DNA of 64,000 bases from an uncultured Granulosicoccaceae bacterium (GCA_937981955.1 CALJNA010000031.1:18865-82864), one strand, 5' to 3'. Shown: positions 46,361 to 56,490, counted from the first letter of the stretch. Made by a program: numbers and translations. Notes: generated from the sequence alone by a model not told the origin.

Positions 46361-46596
46361 TTCTGACTACTCCAAATTGTGTTTCACAGTTCCGCAAAAA
46401 GTTGCGGGCATGCCCAAAAAAAAGGAAAAACCATGCCAAACCAATTGCTCGTTACATCGCATGTTTACACAGGGAATATCAAGGAATTCACGTATATGAC
46501 GCTCCCCATGTTACCGCCAGATATTCAATCAGCACAAAAACACTTGATTGCGGCTCCGACAAACCGATCCAATAACTACAACAAAAGAAATCGGAC

Positions 46597-48264
46597 ATGT
46601 ACTTCAATTATCGAATCAACACCGCCCGGTTGCTGGCTGCCTTAATGATGGTAGCACCTGCAACGGCATATACGAATTTAAATGCAAACGATTTGAATGG
46701 TGCTCAAAACGTTGCATCAACCGCCGAACAATCGACCATGAGTGTCTGGTTCACCCAAAATGGGGTGACCAGGAATACTAACGATCTGATCAGCGCAATC
46801 CGCGATTCTGTACTCCACGGTCTTAACCCCGCTTCGTACGAGATATCCAGTGTAGAACAGGATCTGAATTCTTTCGTGACAAATAATGAAAATTCTGGTG
46901 CCTTTTTATCTGCGTCAGTTACACAAGAGCGTAAAGCTCTGGAAACCAAACTCTATAAGGCGTTTGCGCTAATTTCACGCGACCTGGGCAGAGGCGTGCT
47001 TGATGCACAGAAGACGCAGAGAAATCTACATCGCGCCGCACCTGCAGTGAATACAGAAGAGTTGATCGCACGTCTGCAAAACCGAAGCGCCACAGTTGAC
47101 GAAATACTGACTGAGCTGACGCCCTCGTCCCCGGAATACACCAGACTCGTTGGTCACATGCGCGAACTGCTCAAAGAACGAGATGCCGGGGTTATGCGGA
47201 CTGCGGTTCAATATACAGAAGGACTAGCACTGGGTAGCGAGCATGCTTCAATTATTGAATTACGCTCGCGTTTAATTGAAACAGGTGATCTGGATAGCAA
47301 TAAGCCACTCAGCACCTACTTTGGCAGCGATGTTGAGATGGCATTAAAAGCCGTACAAGCGCGCAATGGTATTGCTGAAACAGGGGAATTGACCGAATCC
47401 ACTGTCATTGCCCTGAACAGCACAATAGATAAAGATATCCAGGAAGTCGCCATGAATCTGGAACGATGGCGCTGGATGCCACGCGAACTAGGCGATAGAC
47501 ATATTTTAGTTAACGTGCCTGCTTACAATCTAACGATGATCAACGGAGGGCAGAAGATTGCTGATATGCCCGTTGTTGTCGGTTCCACGGAACACCAAAC
47601 ACCCACATTCAGCCAAGGAGCTCAGTTTGTAGAGGTCGCTCCAACATGGATAGTACCAGCAAGTATCACCAACAACGAGTTGATTCCACTTGAATTGAAA
47701 AATCCGGGCTATCTCGATTCAGAAGGCATGGAATATTTTCAATGGGTAAACGGCAATCTCAAGAAGGTTGCTCGCTCATCGGTGACTCGCGATGATTATC
47801 ACAAGAAGCCATTCCCGTATGTGCTGCGACAACGCGCTGGCAAGGATAACGCGTTAGGACAATTAAAAATTCTGATGCCTAACAAGCACGCTGTTTATAT
47901 GCACGACACTCAAGCAAAGAGCCTGTTCGCAAAAACGGACCGCGCTTATAGTCATGGTTGCATTCGCTTGAGCGACCCGTTTCGTCTGGGAAGCCTTTTA
48001 CTGCAGCTGGACGGTAAATCACAGGATGAAACCGATAACTTGCTAGCGAAAACCAAAACGACGCGAGTCAAACTAAATGACAAGACACCTACACACATCA
48101 GCTATTTCACGGCGTGGGTAGATGAAAAAGGCAAGCTGAACAGACGAAAGGACGTTTACAAGCACAACAAAAATCTAATTGCCGGCTTGATGGCCAAAAA
48201 CACGTTGGTTAAGGCATTGAAGAATCGTCCAACAACGGTACTGGCTGAGCAACACGAACAATAG
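46597..48264 (+). CDS. L,D-transpeptidase, YcbB/LdtD-like
   Basis: 555 residues. An N-terminal secretion signal (LLAALMMVAPATAY) is followed by a scaffold domain, a PG_binding_1 domain (about 230-285, with MALKAVQARNGIAETGELTE) and a YkuD catalytic domain (about 300-470). The active site is SHGCIRLSDP with H453 and C455. ERWRWMPRELGDRHILVNVP and VGSTEHQTPTFSQ are typical of the LdtD branch, which makes 3-3 crosslinks. The mature enzyme is periplasmic. The head-to-head repeat protein also ends in a peptidoglycan-binding domain. Confidence 0.93.
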   Translation: MYFNYRINTARLLAALMMVAPATAYTNLNANDLNGAQNVASTAEQSTMSVWFTQNGVTRNTNDLISAIRDSVLHGLNPASYEISSVEQDLNSFVTNNENSGAFLSASVTQERKALETKLYKAFALISRDLGRGVLDAQKTQRNLHRAAPAVNTEELIARLQNRSATVDEILTELTPSSPEYTRLVGHMRELLKERDAGVMRTAVQYTEGLALGSEHASIIELRSRLIETGDLDSNKPLSTYFGSDVEMALKAVQARNGIAETGELTESTVIALNSTIDKDIQEVAMNLERWRWMPRELGDRHILVNVPAYNLTMINGGQKIADMPVVVGSTEHQTPTFSQGAQFVEVAPTWIVPASITNNELIPLELKNPGYLDSEGMEYFQWVNGNLKKVARSSVTRDDYHKKPFPYVLRQRAGKDNALGQLKILMPNKHAVYMHDTQAKSLFAKTDRAYSHGCIRLSDPFRLGSLLLQLDGKSQDETDNLLAKTKTTRVKLNDKTPTHISYFTAWVDEKGKLNRRKDVYKHNKNLIAGLMAKNTLVKALKNRPTTVLAEQHEQ

Positions 48265-48298
48265 ACTGTTCCAAGAATATCCTTCTTTAGCGATTCAG

Positions 48299-48328
48299 AC
48301 AGCACCTCAGCAAATGCTGAGGTGCTGT
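48299..48328. terminator. Perfect hairpin after the L,D-transpeptidase gene
   Basis: ACAGCACCTCAGCA / TGCTGAGGTGCTGT: a 14-base perfect stem with a 2-base gap, 34 bases after the stop, followed by AAATTAAATTTGTTTT. Probable terminator, though the T-run is interrupted. Confidence 0.65.
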
Positions 48329-48530
48329 AAATTAAATTTGTTTTCAGACTTGCATAACGATCTACCCACTCCGATTACCTGACATCCGACTTAGCTTTCG
48401 ACAGCGAGCAACACTGTCCGTTTGCATCTGACCACTTCCACTAATTAGCCCTCATGCACCCACGGTGCTTGGATCCGTTCGCACATTTGTTTACTATCGG
48501 TGTACTAATTTATTAGGTCATCGTTCAATC

Positions 48531-49817
48531 ATGTCAAAGTCAGTAAGCGTTATAGGTGCCGGCTCCATTGGAGTATCCAGCGCACTTCATCTGCAACAAC
48601 GCGGCTGGGATGTCACACTGATCGACCGCAAAGCTCCCGGCAGAGAAACATCTTATGGGAACGCGGGGATAATCAACAGCGGTTCTATGGTGGCGTTGAA
48701 CAGCCCGGCTATGCACAAGTCGCTGGCTTCTCTGCTGAAAAATGACAAACCTCAACTGCGCTATAACCTGAAACATATACTGAAAAACCTGCCATGGGCT
48801 CTTCAATTTCTGCAAGCCAGTAAAACACGTCAATCTGACAAAACCTCTGAAGCATTGTACTCACTGACTTCAGTGTCTTTACAAGAACATAAAGCGTTTA
48901 TGCAACGAGTCGGAAACTCTCACCGACTCACCGAAGCTGGATGGCTTCGCGTTTATCGAAAAGAACCGGGATTTGATGACAACTCTTACGATGCCAAGCA
49001 ACTTCGACGATTCAACATACCTGGCCAGAAATTTAATGCAGATGAACTGCGTGAGCTTGAACCCTCATTAAAACCAATTTACTCGTCCGGCTATCTACTC
49101 TCAGGTGCTGCCAGCGTTAACAACCCCGGCGCTTTGATAACAGAATACGCCGAACAATTTGTTGCAGATGGTGGAAAAATAATTAACGCCGAAATCAATG
49201 CAATTGAATCCAGAGGTGATCGTGTCATCTGTCGCTCATCGAGCGGAGTGCTTGAGTCTGATCAATTGCTCGTGGCAGCCGGCCCATGGAGCGGTGATGT
49301 TCTGGCGTTATTAAATTACTCAGTACTACTTGGGGTGGAACGCGGATACCATGCACACTACCACTTGCTGAACGGTGCCAGTCTTGGCCGTTCTGTTTTC
49401 GATGTGCAATCCGGCTTTATTATGAGCCCAATGGAAATGGGTTTACGCGTTACTACCGGCGTCGATCTTGATCACAGGGATGCAAAACCAAACCATGCAC
49501 AGCTAAACCAGGTGCTGCCATCTATCAAAGAGGCGATCGATCTCGGAGAACAAACCAGCGACCCTATCTGGCAAGGGAACCGACCGACCCTGCCCGACAG
49601 TAAACCAGCCATCGGCAAAGTGCCTGATCACAGTAATGTATGGGTTGCGTTCGGCCATCAACACATTGGTCTTATGACCGGACCCATCACAGGGAAGCTG
49701 ATAGCCGAACAAATAAGTGGGGAGAAAAATGAAATCGACATCACTCCATTTGACCCTTCGCGCTACATTAGAAGCACGGTACGCAGAAAACCGGTATGGT
49801 CAAGCTTAAAGGGTTAA
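48531..49817 (+). CDS. FAD-dependent D-amino-acid dehydrogenase-like oxidoreductase
   Basis: About 428 residues from the ATG at 48531 (MSKSVSVIGAGSIGVSSALH); the frame opens at 48465. The dinucleotide fold GAGSIG at the N-terminus, GRETSYGNAGIIN, LVAAGPWSGDVL and the C-terminal FGHQHIGLMTGPITGKLIAEQ fit the DadA/DAO family. It probably oxidises a D-amino acid, feeding electrons to the respiratory chain. The specific substrate cannot be read. Confidence 0.9.
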   Translation: MSKSVSVIGAGSIGVSSALHLQQRGWDVTLIDRKAPGRETSYGNAGIINSGSMVALNSPAMHKSLASLLKNDKPQLRYNLKHILKNLPWALQFLQASKTRQSDKTSEALYSLTSVSLQEHKAFMQRVGNSHRLTEAGWLRVYRKEPGFDDNSYDAKQLRRFNIPGQKFNADELRELEPSLKPIYSSGYLLSGAASVNNPGALITEYAEQFVADGGKIINAEINAIESRGDRVICRSSSGVLESDQLLVAAGPWSGDVLALLNYSVLLGVERGYHAHYHLLNGASLGRSVFDVQSGFIMSPMEMGLRVTTGVDLDHRDAKPNHAQLNQVLPSIKEAIDLGEQTSDPIWQGNRPTLPDSKPAIGKVPDHSNVWVAFGHQHIGLMTGPITGKLIAEQISGEKNEIDITPFDPSRYIRSTVRRKPVWSSLKG

Positions 49818-49835
49818 CTAATCGGGCTAACTTTT

Positions 49836-50327
49836 TTACAAGCGTCTCTGCCACCAGGATACATCGTGCCACGAATTGAATTTGTATCCGATCTCTTTAA
49901 ATACACCAATTTCTGTAAAACCCAGCTTGCTGTGTATGGCAATACTGCCTGGATTGGGTAACGCGATTCCTGCAAACGCACGATGAAAGCCTGCTTGTGC
50001 CAGTCGATACAATAACTCTGAGTATAACTTTTCACCAACGCCTTTTTGTCTGTACTCCGGATGAACATAAACAGACGTTTCAACCGAATATTGATAAGCC
50101 TCTCTGGCGCGATGCTCCGTACCGTACGCATATCCGCAAAGCACGCCATTATCATCGAGCACCAACCATTCGTGAGAGCTAACCGACTTCTCAATACGTT
50201 TCGCAAACTCCTCTACCGCAGGAACACGCAATTCAAACGACACGGTGGTGTTTTCCACGATAGGCTTGTAAATATTCAGCAAACTCAATGCATCGGCTGC
50301 CGAAGCTGATCTTATCGTGCTACTCAC
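49836..50327 (-). CDS. GNAT N-acetyltransferase, phosphinothricin-acetyltransferase-like
   Basis: 163 residues from the GTG at 50327, which overlaps the mazG stop (GTGAGTAG); the longer frame runs into mazG. STIRSASAADALSLLNIY and IVENTTVSFEL form the start of the PAT-type fold; VHPEYRQKGVGEKLYSELL is the acetyl-CoA-binding motif; NPGSIAIHSKLGF ends the domain. Such enzymes acetylate amino-acid-like or toxic amine substrates (methionine sulfoximine, phosphinothricin). Confidence 0.9.
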   Translation of the reverse strand: MSSTIRSASAADALSLLNIYKPIVENTTVSFELRVPAVEEFAKRIEKSVSSHEWLVLDDNGVLCGYAYGTEHRAREAYQYSVETSVYVHPEYRQKGVGEKLYSELLYRLAQAGFHRAFAGIALPNPGSIAIHSKLGFTEIGVFKEIGYKFNSWHDVSWWQRRL

Positions 50328-51108
50328 TGTCCACTTTCGCTTTCTCCCACAACGCATCGAGAGCTGGCAAACCCATATCACTCATGGATTGTTGTTCCGA
50401 GTCAGCTAATTCCTCTACTCGCCTAAAACGTTTTTCAAACTTGGCGTTCGCGTTTGTCAAAGCGCTTTCAGGATCGACCTTAAGGTGTCTGGCCAAATTA
50501 ACCACCGTGAACAAAAGATCACCAAGCTCATCTTCAATGGCCAGCGCATCTTTGTTGTCCACCGCCTCGTGAACTTCTTTAATTTCTTCGGATAGCTTAT
50601 CCCATACCGGGCTTACATCAGGCCAGTCAAAACCCACACGCGCCGCTCGGGACTGAATTTTTTCGGCTCGCATCAGTGCCGGAAGCGCAATCGCAATACC
50701 AGCTAATGCGGATTGATCTCCGCTTGCTGATTTTTCAGATCGTTCCCGTGCCTTTTCTGCCTCCCATATCGCTTTTACTTCTTCGGCATCCGATATGCTG
50801 CCGTCACCAAACACATGGGGGTGACGCCGTATGAGTTTGGCAACGATGTTGTTGGCCACGTCCTCGAATACGAACGCATTTTGTTCTTTGGCCATTTGCG
50901 CATGAAATACAACCTGCAACAGCAGGTCACCCAGCTCATCTTGCAAATCGGGCATGCTGTTGCGCGCTATGGCATCAGCAACTTCGTAGGCTTCTTCAAT
51001 CGTATACGGGGCAATACTGGTGAAAGTCTGCTTTATGTCCCATGCACACCCGGTTTCGGGATTGCGCAGCCGGGACATAACATCCAGTAGCTCGTCAATT
51101 GCTGACAA
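50320..51108 (-). CDS. mazG: Nucleoside triphosphate pyrophosphohydrolase MazG
   Basis: 262 residues, matching the two-domain E. coli form. The TTG at 51108 gives MSAIDELLDVMSRLRNPE, which aligns with the family start. ETGCAWDIKQTF and APYTIEEAYEVADAI lead the first domain; EELGDLL-type acid patches (QDELGDLLLQVVFHA and IEDELGDLLFTVVNLARHL) are the metal sites. It cleans up aberrant nucleotides and lowers ppGpp. It lies 5 bases after the YfaZ-like gene. Confidence 0.96.
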   Translation of the reverse strand: MSAIDELLDVMSRLRNPETGCAWDIKQTFTSIAPYTIEEAYEVADAIARNSMPDLQDELGDLLLQVVFHAQMAKEQNAFVFEDVANNIVAKLIRRHPHVFGDGSISDAEEVKAIWEAEKARERSEKSASGDQSALAGIAIALPALMRAEKIQSRAARVGFDWPDVSPVWDKLSEEIKEVHEAVDNKDALAIEDELGDLLFTVVNLARHLKVDPESALTNANAKFEKRFRRVEELADSEQQSMSDMGLPALDALWEKAKVDSE

Positions 51109-51113
51109 GACTT

Positions 51114-51713
51114 TTAAAAAGTCAGCTTGATACCAATATGAACACTGCGGTCGAGCCTGACGTCATCGTAGTCGTTGGTATCAAAACGCATGCGTCTATA
51201 CCCTACGTAAGCACGAGCCTGAGGAATTACATCGATCTGAATGCGAGCACCAAGTTCAGCGTAACGCTCTGCATCTGAAAAACTGGTTATGCTCGGTGCA
51301 AGATAGCCCTCAAATGCAAGCTCGATCGGATTGTGCCTGCTTGACGCCAGTAAAACACCCACTTGAAAACCCAAAGCCACCGCACCAACCGATTCGTCGG
51401 TTTCCGGTTCCGCGCCGACAGCAGGAATGGCGATATCGCCTCCAATAGCCTTCATGCCTGCACCGACGCTGTATTGCTGCCCGTCAACCTGACGATAACC
51501 GCGTGCCATCAGCGTTGCGTGAGCGAGTTTATCGCCTTGCTCGCTGATAAACGCCCCTATTGCGAGCTCCGAACCACCGCCTTGATAGAACTGATAAGGA
51601 TTCAACAACAAAGACAAATTAGCCGTCTCATTGCTTAGGGCGAAGTCGAGCCCACCGGCCTCCGCGCCGAAGGATCCAATCATCAGGCACACGCCCGCGA
51701 TTACTTTTTTCAT
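51114..51713 (-). CDS. YfaZ-like outer-membrane protein
   Basis: 199 residues from the ATG at 51713 (MKKVIAGVCLMIGSFGAEAG), four codons after the first in-frame start. The signal peptide is 1-18. GGLDFALSNETANLSLLL, FLVGVLLASSRHN-like strands (seen as GVLLASSRHNPIELAFEGYL) and the C-terminal RSVHIGIKLTF, ending in phenylalanine, fit a barrel. Assigned to the YfaZ family by pattern. It belongs to the hrpA-to-acetyltransferase minus-strand run. Confidence 0.82.
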   Translation of the reverse strand: MKKVIAGVCLMIGSFGAEAGGLDFALSNETANLSLLLNPYQFYQGGGSELAIGAFISEQGDKLAHATLMARGYRQVDGQQYSVGAGMKAIGGDIAIPAVGAEPETDESVGAVALGFQVGVLLASSRHNPIELAFEGYLAPSITSFSDAERYAELGARIQIDVIPQARAYVGYRRMRFDTNDYDDVRLDRSVHIGIKLTF

Positions 51714-51858
51714 TTGACACCCCAAACCACAATTGTTCTATCCGTGACTAGAGTTTAGACGTGATTTTAAAGGCCGCAAGTGGTGTTACTGTTTAGTAGC
51801 CAAATAGTTGATTACAACAAACCAACGTTGTTCGCTCAGTACAAATACCGCTTTATTA

Positions 51859-54800
51859 TCAGCTAGTTAGTTTTTTGAGTCGGCTTTCAAGCCGAGCTAC
51901 CGATACTTTCTCGGTGGTGCCAAGATCCTGCGCAAATAGGGATATTCGCAACTCCTCAAAAGACCAGCGTAAATCACTGTGCTGCTGCCGATAAACGGCA
52001 TCATCATCACGAGTAGACGGCAAGGCTTTGAACTGTTCCCAAATGGGGAGCAGCTCCGCTCGGGCACGACGGTCTTTATCCGGGGACTGATCAATCGCAT
52101 CGAGCCTGCGACCCATCGCCTGAAAGTAAACCGATAATCGTTTGAGTCTTGAAAGTCCGGTTGCGGTCACAAAGCCTGGATAAATCAACTGGCCAATCTG
52201 ATCTTTCATGTCACCAATTGCCTCAACCCAACTAAGCGAAACAGAACCTTCGATTCGTTTGGCAACCTGACGATGTTGCTCAAATGCAGCGGCTGTTGCC
52301 TCACACATTTCGTTAGCGATAGTTACTAACTGTTTGCGATTGACCGTCAGTCTTTCCTGAAATGATTCACGTGTCCGTGGCCACGGTTCATTATTGATAA
52401 ACGCATGGTCCAGCGATGCATCAATAATGTCGTCGATCAGTATTTTCTTATTCCCAAACGGTGCAAATCGCAAGGTCAATACATCGATACCGGGCAATTT
52501 TCGTTGTAAATATTTTATTTCGTCTCGTAGCACATACCTGAATAGCAATCGTAATCCTGCAGGCATCGCTGCATCAGCAGCTACTGCACTGGCAAATAAC
52601 TTTATGTTGCAATCGCCATTAACTGCATGCAACGCCGGGTAACCCTGCATGGTAATACCGCTTTTCTCGATATCCACTGCTTCAGGTAGGTCGCCAAAAT
52701 TCCAGTCCGTGATTTTCTCCCGCTCAATGCTTGTGTCGCTATGGGCTAACAGCGTCTCCTCTACCTGATCCTGAAATTCTTCCTGCAAACGCTCAAGATT
52801 TCGACCTGTACGAATAAGCTTGCCGCTGCCATCAATCAGTTCAAAACGCATTGTCAGGTGATGGGGCAGATTCTCCACTTCCCATTCACCTCTGGCGACT
52901 TCAACACCGGTCATGCTCTGCAACTGACGGCCGAGTACAGTGGTTAAAACCCCTTCCCCATGCGCTAACGACTTCAGCGCATTTTTTGCAAAGTCAGGAG
53001 CAGGAACAAAATTCCGACGCAAATTTTTTGGCAACGCTTTTATCAGTAGAGTTACCTTCTCTTCTATCAAGCCCGGCACTAGCCAGTCACATCGTTCGGC
53101 CGTTATACGATTCACCACTTCAACGGGCACAACCATAGTAACGCCATCATCGTCTTCGCCAGGGGCAAAGTGGTAACGCAGCGGCAGTACCATGCCGGCG
53201 ATTTCTATTTGATCAGGATAGTCTCGTTCACTGACCTGGATGGTGTCATCTGCTAATAATTGTTCTTTGGAAAAATACAAACCACGCGGTGTCTCCTGTT
53301 CGTATGCTTTGCGAAACTGCTCAAACGATGCTGCTGTACAGACATCGTCGGGAATAATAGCCTCGTAAAACCGTGCCATCTCTTCGTGATCTACAACAAT
53401 GTCACGCCGTCGCGATTTCTCCTCGAGCGTGGTGACTTCTTCAAGCAGTTCCAGGTTATGGCGATAAAAATCACCCGATGATTTAAGTCCACCCTCAACC
53501 AGCCCTGAGCGAATAAATATTTGCCGGGATTCAGTCGGATTAATTGGCGAGTAGTTAACTTGCTTCTTCGGATTAATTATCAGGCCATACAAAGTAGATT
53601 GTTCGTAAGCACCTACTGTCCCCATTTTCCTTTGCCAGTGTGCATCACGATAGGTTCTTGATAGCAAGTGCTCGGCTAGACGCTCTACCCACTCTGGCTC
53701 GATTGCTGCGATTTGTCTTGCATAGAGTTTACTGGTTTCTGCAATCTCGGCCGACATTATCCATTTTGGCCCTTTTTTGAATAAACCAGAACCTGGAAAA
53801 ATAGCCAGATGCCGGTTACGGGTTCCAAGATAGTCATGTTTATCTTTTTTGACAGCGACGTTGGCAAGCAAACCAGTCAGTAGTGCTCGATGTATATTTT
53901 CATAGGGCGCATCGGTTGTGTTCAAATTTAATTTCAGCTCTTTACACAAACGCTGCAACTGCACTCGTACATCCATCCACTCCATAACCCTCAATGCAGA
54001 TATGAAACGCTGACGACACATTTTTCGAAACTGAGAGTTCGATAATCGTTCTTTCTGTACCGTTACAAACTCCCACAAATTCAACCACGCTATAAAATCC
54101 GATTTTTCATGATTAAATTCAGCATGCAGTTCATCCGCAGCAGCGCGCTTTTCAAACGGTCTTTCACGCGGATCTTGAACAGACAATGCACTGACGATAA
54201 TCAGCATTTCAGTAACACAACCTTCATCAGCGGCTGCCAGCAACATTCGACCAAGCCGCGGATCGACTGGTAACCTGGCTAATCGTTGGCCCAACTTTGT
54301 CAGCTGGCGCTTGGAGTTAATTGCAGCAAGCTCTTGCAAAGTCCGGTAACCATCATTGATAAACTTGCCATCAGGTGATTCAACGAAGGGAAAGGAGTCA
54401 ATATCGCCCAGGCGCATTGACGACATTTGCAGAATAACTGATGATAAGTTGGTTCGGAGAATTTCTGGTTCAGTAAACTCTGGACGTGCATCAAAGTCAT
54501 CTTCAGAATAAAGCCGAATACAAACACCCGGTGCTTCACGACCACAACGACCCATACGTTGATTGGCTGATGCTTGAGATATTTTTTCAATCGGCAAGCG
54601 CTGAACCTTGCTGCGAACACTGTATCGCGACATTCGTGCATAACCCGCATCAACCACTGAGCGAATTCCCGGTACCGTTAGCGAGGTTTCGGCAACGTTG
54701 GTGGACAGAACAATACGCGGACGCGTATGTTTTTGAAAAATGCGATTTTGCTCAGTGTTAGACAAACGAGAGAACAACGGTACTACCTCAACGCCGCGCA

Positions 54801-55743
54801 AAACCGGTGAAGACGAAACGGACTTGCTGAATAAATCGGCTAATTCGCGTATGTCTCTTTCACCCGGAAGAAACACCAACACGTCATGTTGTCGTTCTTT
54901 TATCAGCGTCTCACAGGCTTGAACTATCGCCGATGGCAAATCCACATCGTCGAGCTGATCGCCTTCGGAGTCAGCGAGCGGCTCATATCGCAGCTCAACA
55001 GGATAGGTCCGTCCTTCTGCAAAAATAATCGGAGCATTATCAAAGTGTCTGGAGAATCGGTCAGGGTCGATAGTCGCCGATGTAATTATCAACTTCAGGT
55101 CACGACGCCTGGGAAGCAGCGTTTTTAAATAACCGAGCAGGAAATCTATATTTAACGATCGCTCGTGAGCTTCATCAATTATGATTGCATCGTACTGGTT
55201 TAGAAACGGATCGCGTTGAATTTCAGCCAGCAAAATGCCGTCGGTCATTAACTTGATGTGTGTGCGCTCGCCAACCTGATCTGTAAAACGAATTTTAAAA
55301 CCCACTGCTTCGCCAACGGTAGAGTTAAGCTCGCTGGCAATTCGCGATGAGACACTGCGTGCAGCTATACGACGAGGTTGCGTGTGACCAATAAAACCTG
55401 ACGTTCCAAGACCCGCTTCCAGACACATTTTCGGCAGTTGTGTCGTTTTACCCGAGCCTGTTTCACCACAAACAATAATGACCTGGTGCTTCTTAAGAGA
55501 TTCAAGAATCTCGGCACGCTGTTGAACCACAGGCAGCTCTTCCGGGTAAACTGGCTTTGGGCGTTGAAATTTACGCGCTTCACATCGCGCAAACGAGTCG
55601 TCAATGTCTTTGAGCAGATCAGCAGCAGCTTTGTCATCACTGGATTTACCAGCGGCAGGTTTGACTCGTCGCCTCAACCGATGACGGTCCGCCTGCATGC
55701 ACTGGTCTATGCGGCGGTGAAGATCGGCGGCGTTGAGGATCAT
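51859..55743 (-). CDS. hrpA: ATP-dependent RNA helicase HrpA
   Basis: 1294 residues, the full E. coli-type length. The DEAH-box helicase core has GETGSGKTT at 93-101, DEAHERS and SATIDPDRFS; the motif VI region has QRMGRCGREAPG. HA2 and OB-type domains follow (RLPVDPRLGRMLLAA and TGLLANVAVKK). The C-terminal part contains the large HrpA-specific domain (LLFRYVLRDEIKYLQRKLPG). It acts in ribosome rescue and mRNA processing. Confidence 0.96.
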   Translation of the reverse strand: MILNAADLHRRIDQCMQADRHRLRRRVKPAAGKSSDDKAAADLLKDIDDSFARCEARKFQRPKPVYPEELPVVQQRAEILESLKKHQVIIVCGETGSGKTTQLPKMCLEAGLGTSGFIGHTQPRRIAARSVSSRIASELNSTVGEAVGFKIRFTDQVGERTHIKLMTDGILLAEIQRDPFLNQYDAIIIDEAHERSLNIDFLLGYLKTLLPRRRDLKLIITSATIDPDRFSRHFDNAPIIFAEGRTYPVELRYEPLADSEGDQLDDVDLPSAIVQACETLIKERQHDVLVFLPGERDIRELADLFSKSVSSSPVLRGVEVVPLFSRLSNTEQNRIFQKHTRPRIVLSTNVAETSLTVPGIRSVVDAGYARMSRYSVRSKVQRLPIEKISQASANQRMGRCGREAPGVCIRLYSEDDFDARPEFTEPEILRTNLSSVILQMSSMRLGDIDSFPFVESPDGKFINDGYRTLQELAAINSKRQLTKLGQRLARLPVDPRLGRMLLAAADEGCVTEMLIIVSALSVQDPRERPFEKRAAADELHAEFNHEKSDFIAWLNLWEFVTVQKERLSNSQFRKMCRQRFISALRVMEWMDVRVQLQRLCKELKLNLNTTDAPYENIHRALLTGLLANVAVKKDKHDYLGTRNRHLAIFPGSGLFKKGPKWIMSAEIAETSKLYARQIAAIEPEWVERLAEHLLSRTYRDAHWQRKMGTVGAYEQSTLYGLIINPKKQVNYSPINPTESRQIFIRSGLVEGGLKSSGDFYRHNLELLEEVTTLEEKSRRRDIVVDHEEMARFYEAIIPDDVCTAASFEQFRKAYEQETPRGLYFSKEQLLADDTIQVSERDYPDQIEIAGMVLPLRYHFAPGEDDDGVTMVVPVEVVNRITAERCDWLVPGLIEEKVTLLIKALPKNLRRNFVPAPDFAKNALKSLAHGEGVLTTVLGRQLQSMTGVEVARGEWEVENLPHHLTMRFELIDGSGKLIRTGRNLERLQEEFQDQVEETLLAHSDTSIEREKITDWNFGDLPEAVDIEKSGITMQGYPALHAVNGDCNIKLFASAVAADAAMPAGLRLLFRYVLRDEIKYLQRKLPGIDVLTLRFAPFGNKKILIDDIIDASLDHAFINNEPWPRTRESFQERLTVNRKQLVTIANEMCEATAAAFEQHRQVAKRIEGSVSLSWVEAIGDMKDQIGQLIYPGFVTATGLSRLKRLSVYFQAMGRRLDAIDQSPDKDRRARAELLPIWEQFKALPSTRDDDAVYRQQHSDLRWSFEELRISLFAQDLGTTEKVSVARLESRLKKLTS

Positions 55744-56059
55744 GGCTTATTAAGTACAAAGATGGTTGAGCATGATTGACTTTGTCTACATGCCTTGCAT
55801 CACAGGTATCGTGAATATATTCCGTTGGATTATTGTACCGTATAAGGCGCGTGGCGAGGCTCTGTAGCACATGTATATTGCGCAACGCCACACGGATGCA
55901 ACCGTTCAGGAATAATCCTTACCGGCCACCCGGAACTAAACTATCGGGCACTCTTTGGCCGCGTTATTTAGAAACGAACAGATACCTTGATCGTCTTCTT
56001 CAAACCATGCATAGAGAACAATCGTCGACTCAGCGTTTAAAAGGGCAACGATGGTCTCA
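55744..56059. other. Intergenic region before hrpA
   Basis: This 316-base gap has no long reading frame. It should hold the minus-strand hrpA promoter, and its distal half contains a possible 48-codon gene (55936-56082, minus). I saw no repeats. Confidence 0.5.
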
Positions 56060-56082
56060 TCACGTATAGCTGATAACCTCAA
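55936..56082 (-). CDS. Candidate small protein, 48 residues
   Basis: A frame from the TTG at 56082 (inside the VOC gene end) to TAG at 55936 reads with normal codon use: RDETIVALLNAESTIVLYAW followed by an acidic patch and ICSFLNNAAKECPIV. The TTG start is poor and no ribosome-binding site is obvious. It could be a small downstream gene, a remnant, or chance. Confidence 0.3.
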   Translation of the reverse strand: MRLSAIRDETIVALLNAESTIVLYAWFEEDDQGICSFLNNAAKECPIV

Positions 56083-56458
56083 ATTCCAGCCCATCATTGT
56101 CGCGAAAATAGAATCGCACACCTGGTTCGTAGTCAGCATGAGAATAGGTTTTAAAGCCCGCTTTTTTAACCCGTAGCTCAGTAGACTCAAGATCATCAAC
56201 AACAATACCAATATGATTGAGATTTGCCGGATGATCGTAAGATGTACCGTCGGAGTACGATTTAGAAACCTTGCCGGGCGAACCTTTTGTGTACAGCGCA
56301 AGATATGAGTCCTCACCGCCAACGTGGACAGTAAACCCCCCATGGATAGCTGCTCCTTGCCAGCGGATGGACCAACCAAACAAATCAACCAGCATATTCG
56401 CTGTTGCCAGGGGTTCCTGTACCGTGATATTGGCGTGCTCAACGCGTGCATTAGGCAT
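56060..56458 (-). CDS. VOC (glyoxalase/bleomycin-resistance fold) family protein, likely SoxR target
   Basis: 132 residues from the ATG at 56458. The betaalphabetabetabeta repeat is visible: VEHANITVQEPLATANMLVDLFGW in pieces, NLNHIGIVVDDLESTELRVK, and GVRFYFRDNDGLEFEVISYT. The metal-ligand positions H and E (NHIGI and FEVIS) occur as in glyoxalase-type enzymes. The ligand is unknown. It is head-to-head with a soxR homologue, and its promoter has the SoxR-box architecture, so it should be induced by redox-cycling compounds. Confidence 0.9.
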   Translation of the reverse strand: MPNARVEHANITVQEPLATANMLVDLFGWSIRWQGAAIHGGFTVHVGGEDSYLALYTKGSPGKVSKSYSDGTSYDHPANLNHIGIVVDDLESTELRVKKAGFKTYSHADYEPGVRFYFRDNDGLEFEVISYT

Positions 56459-56490
56459 ATTCAATCACTCACAATTAATGATGTGACTAA

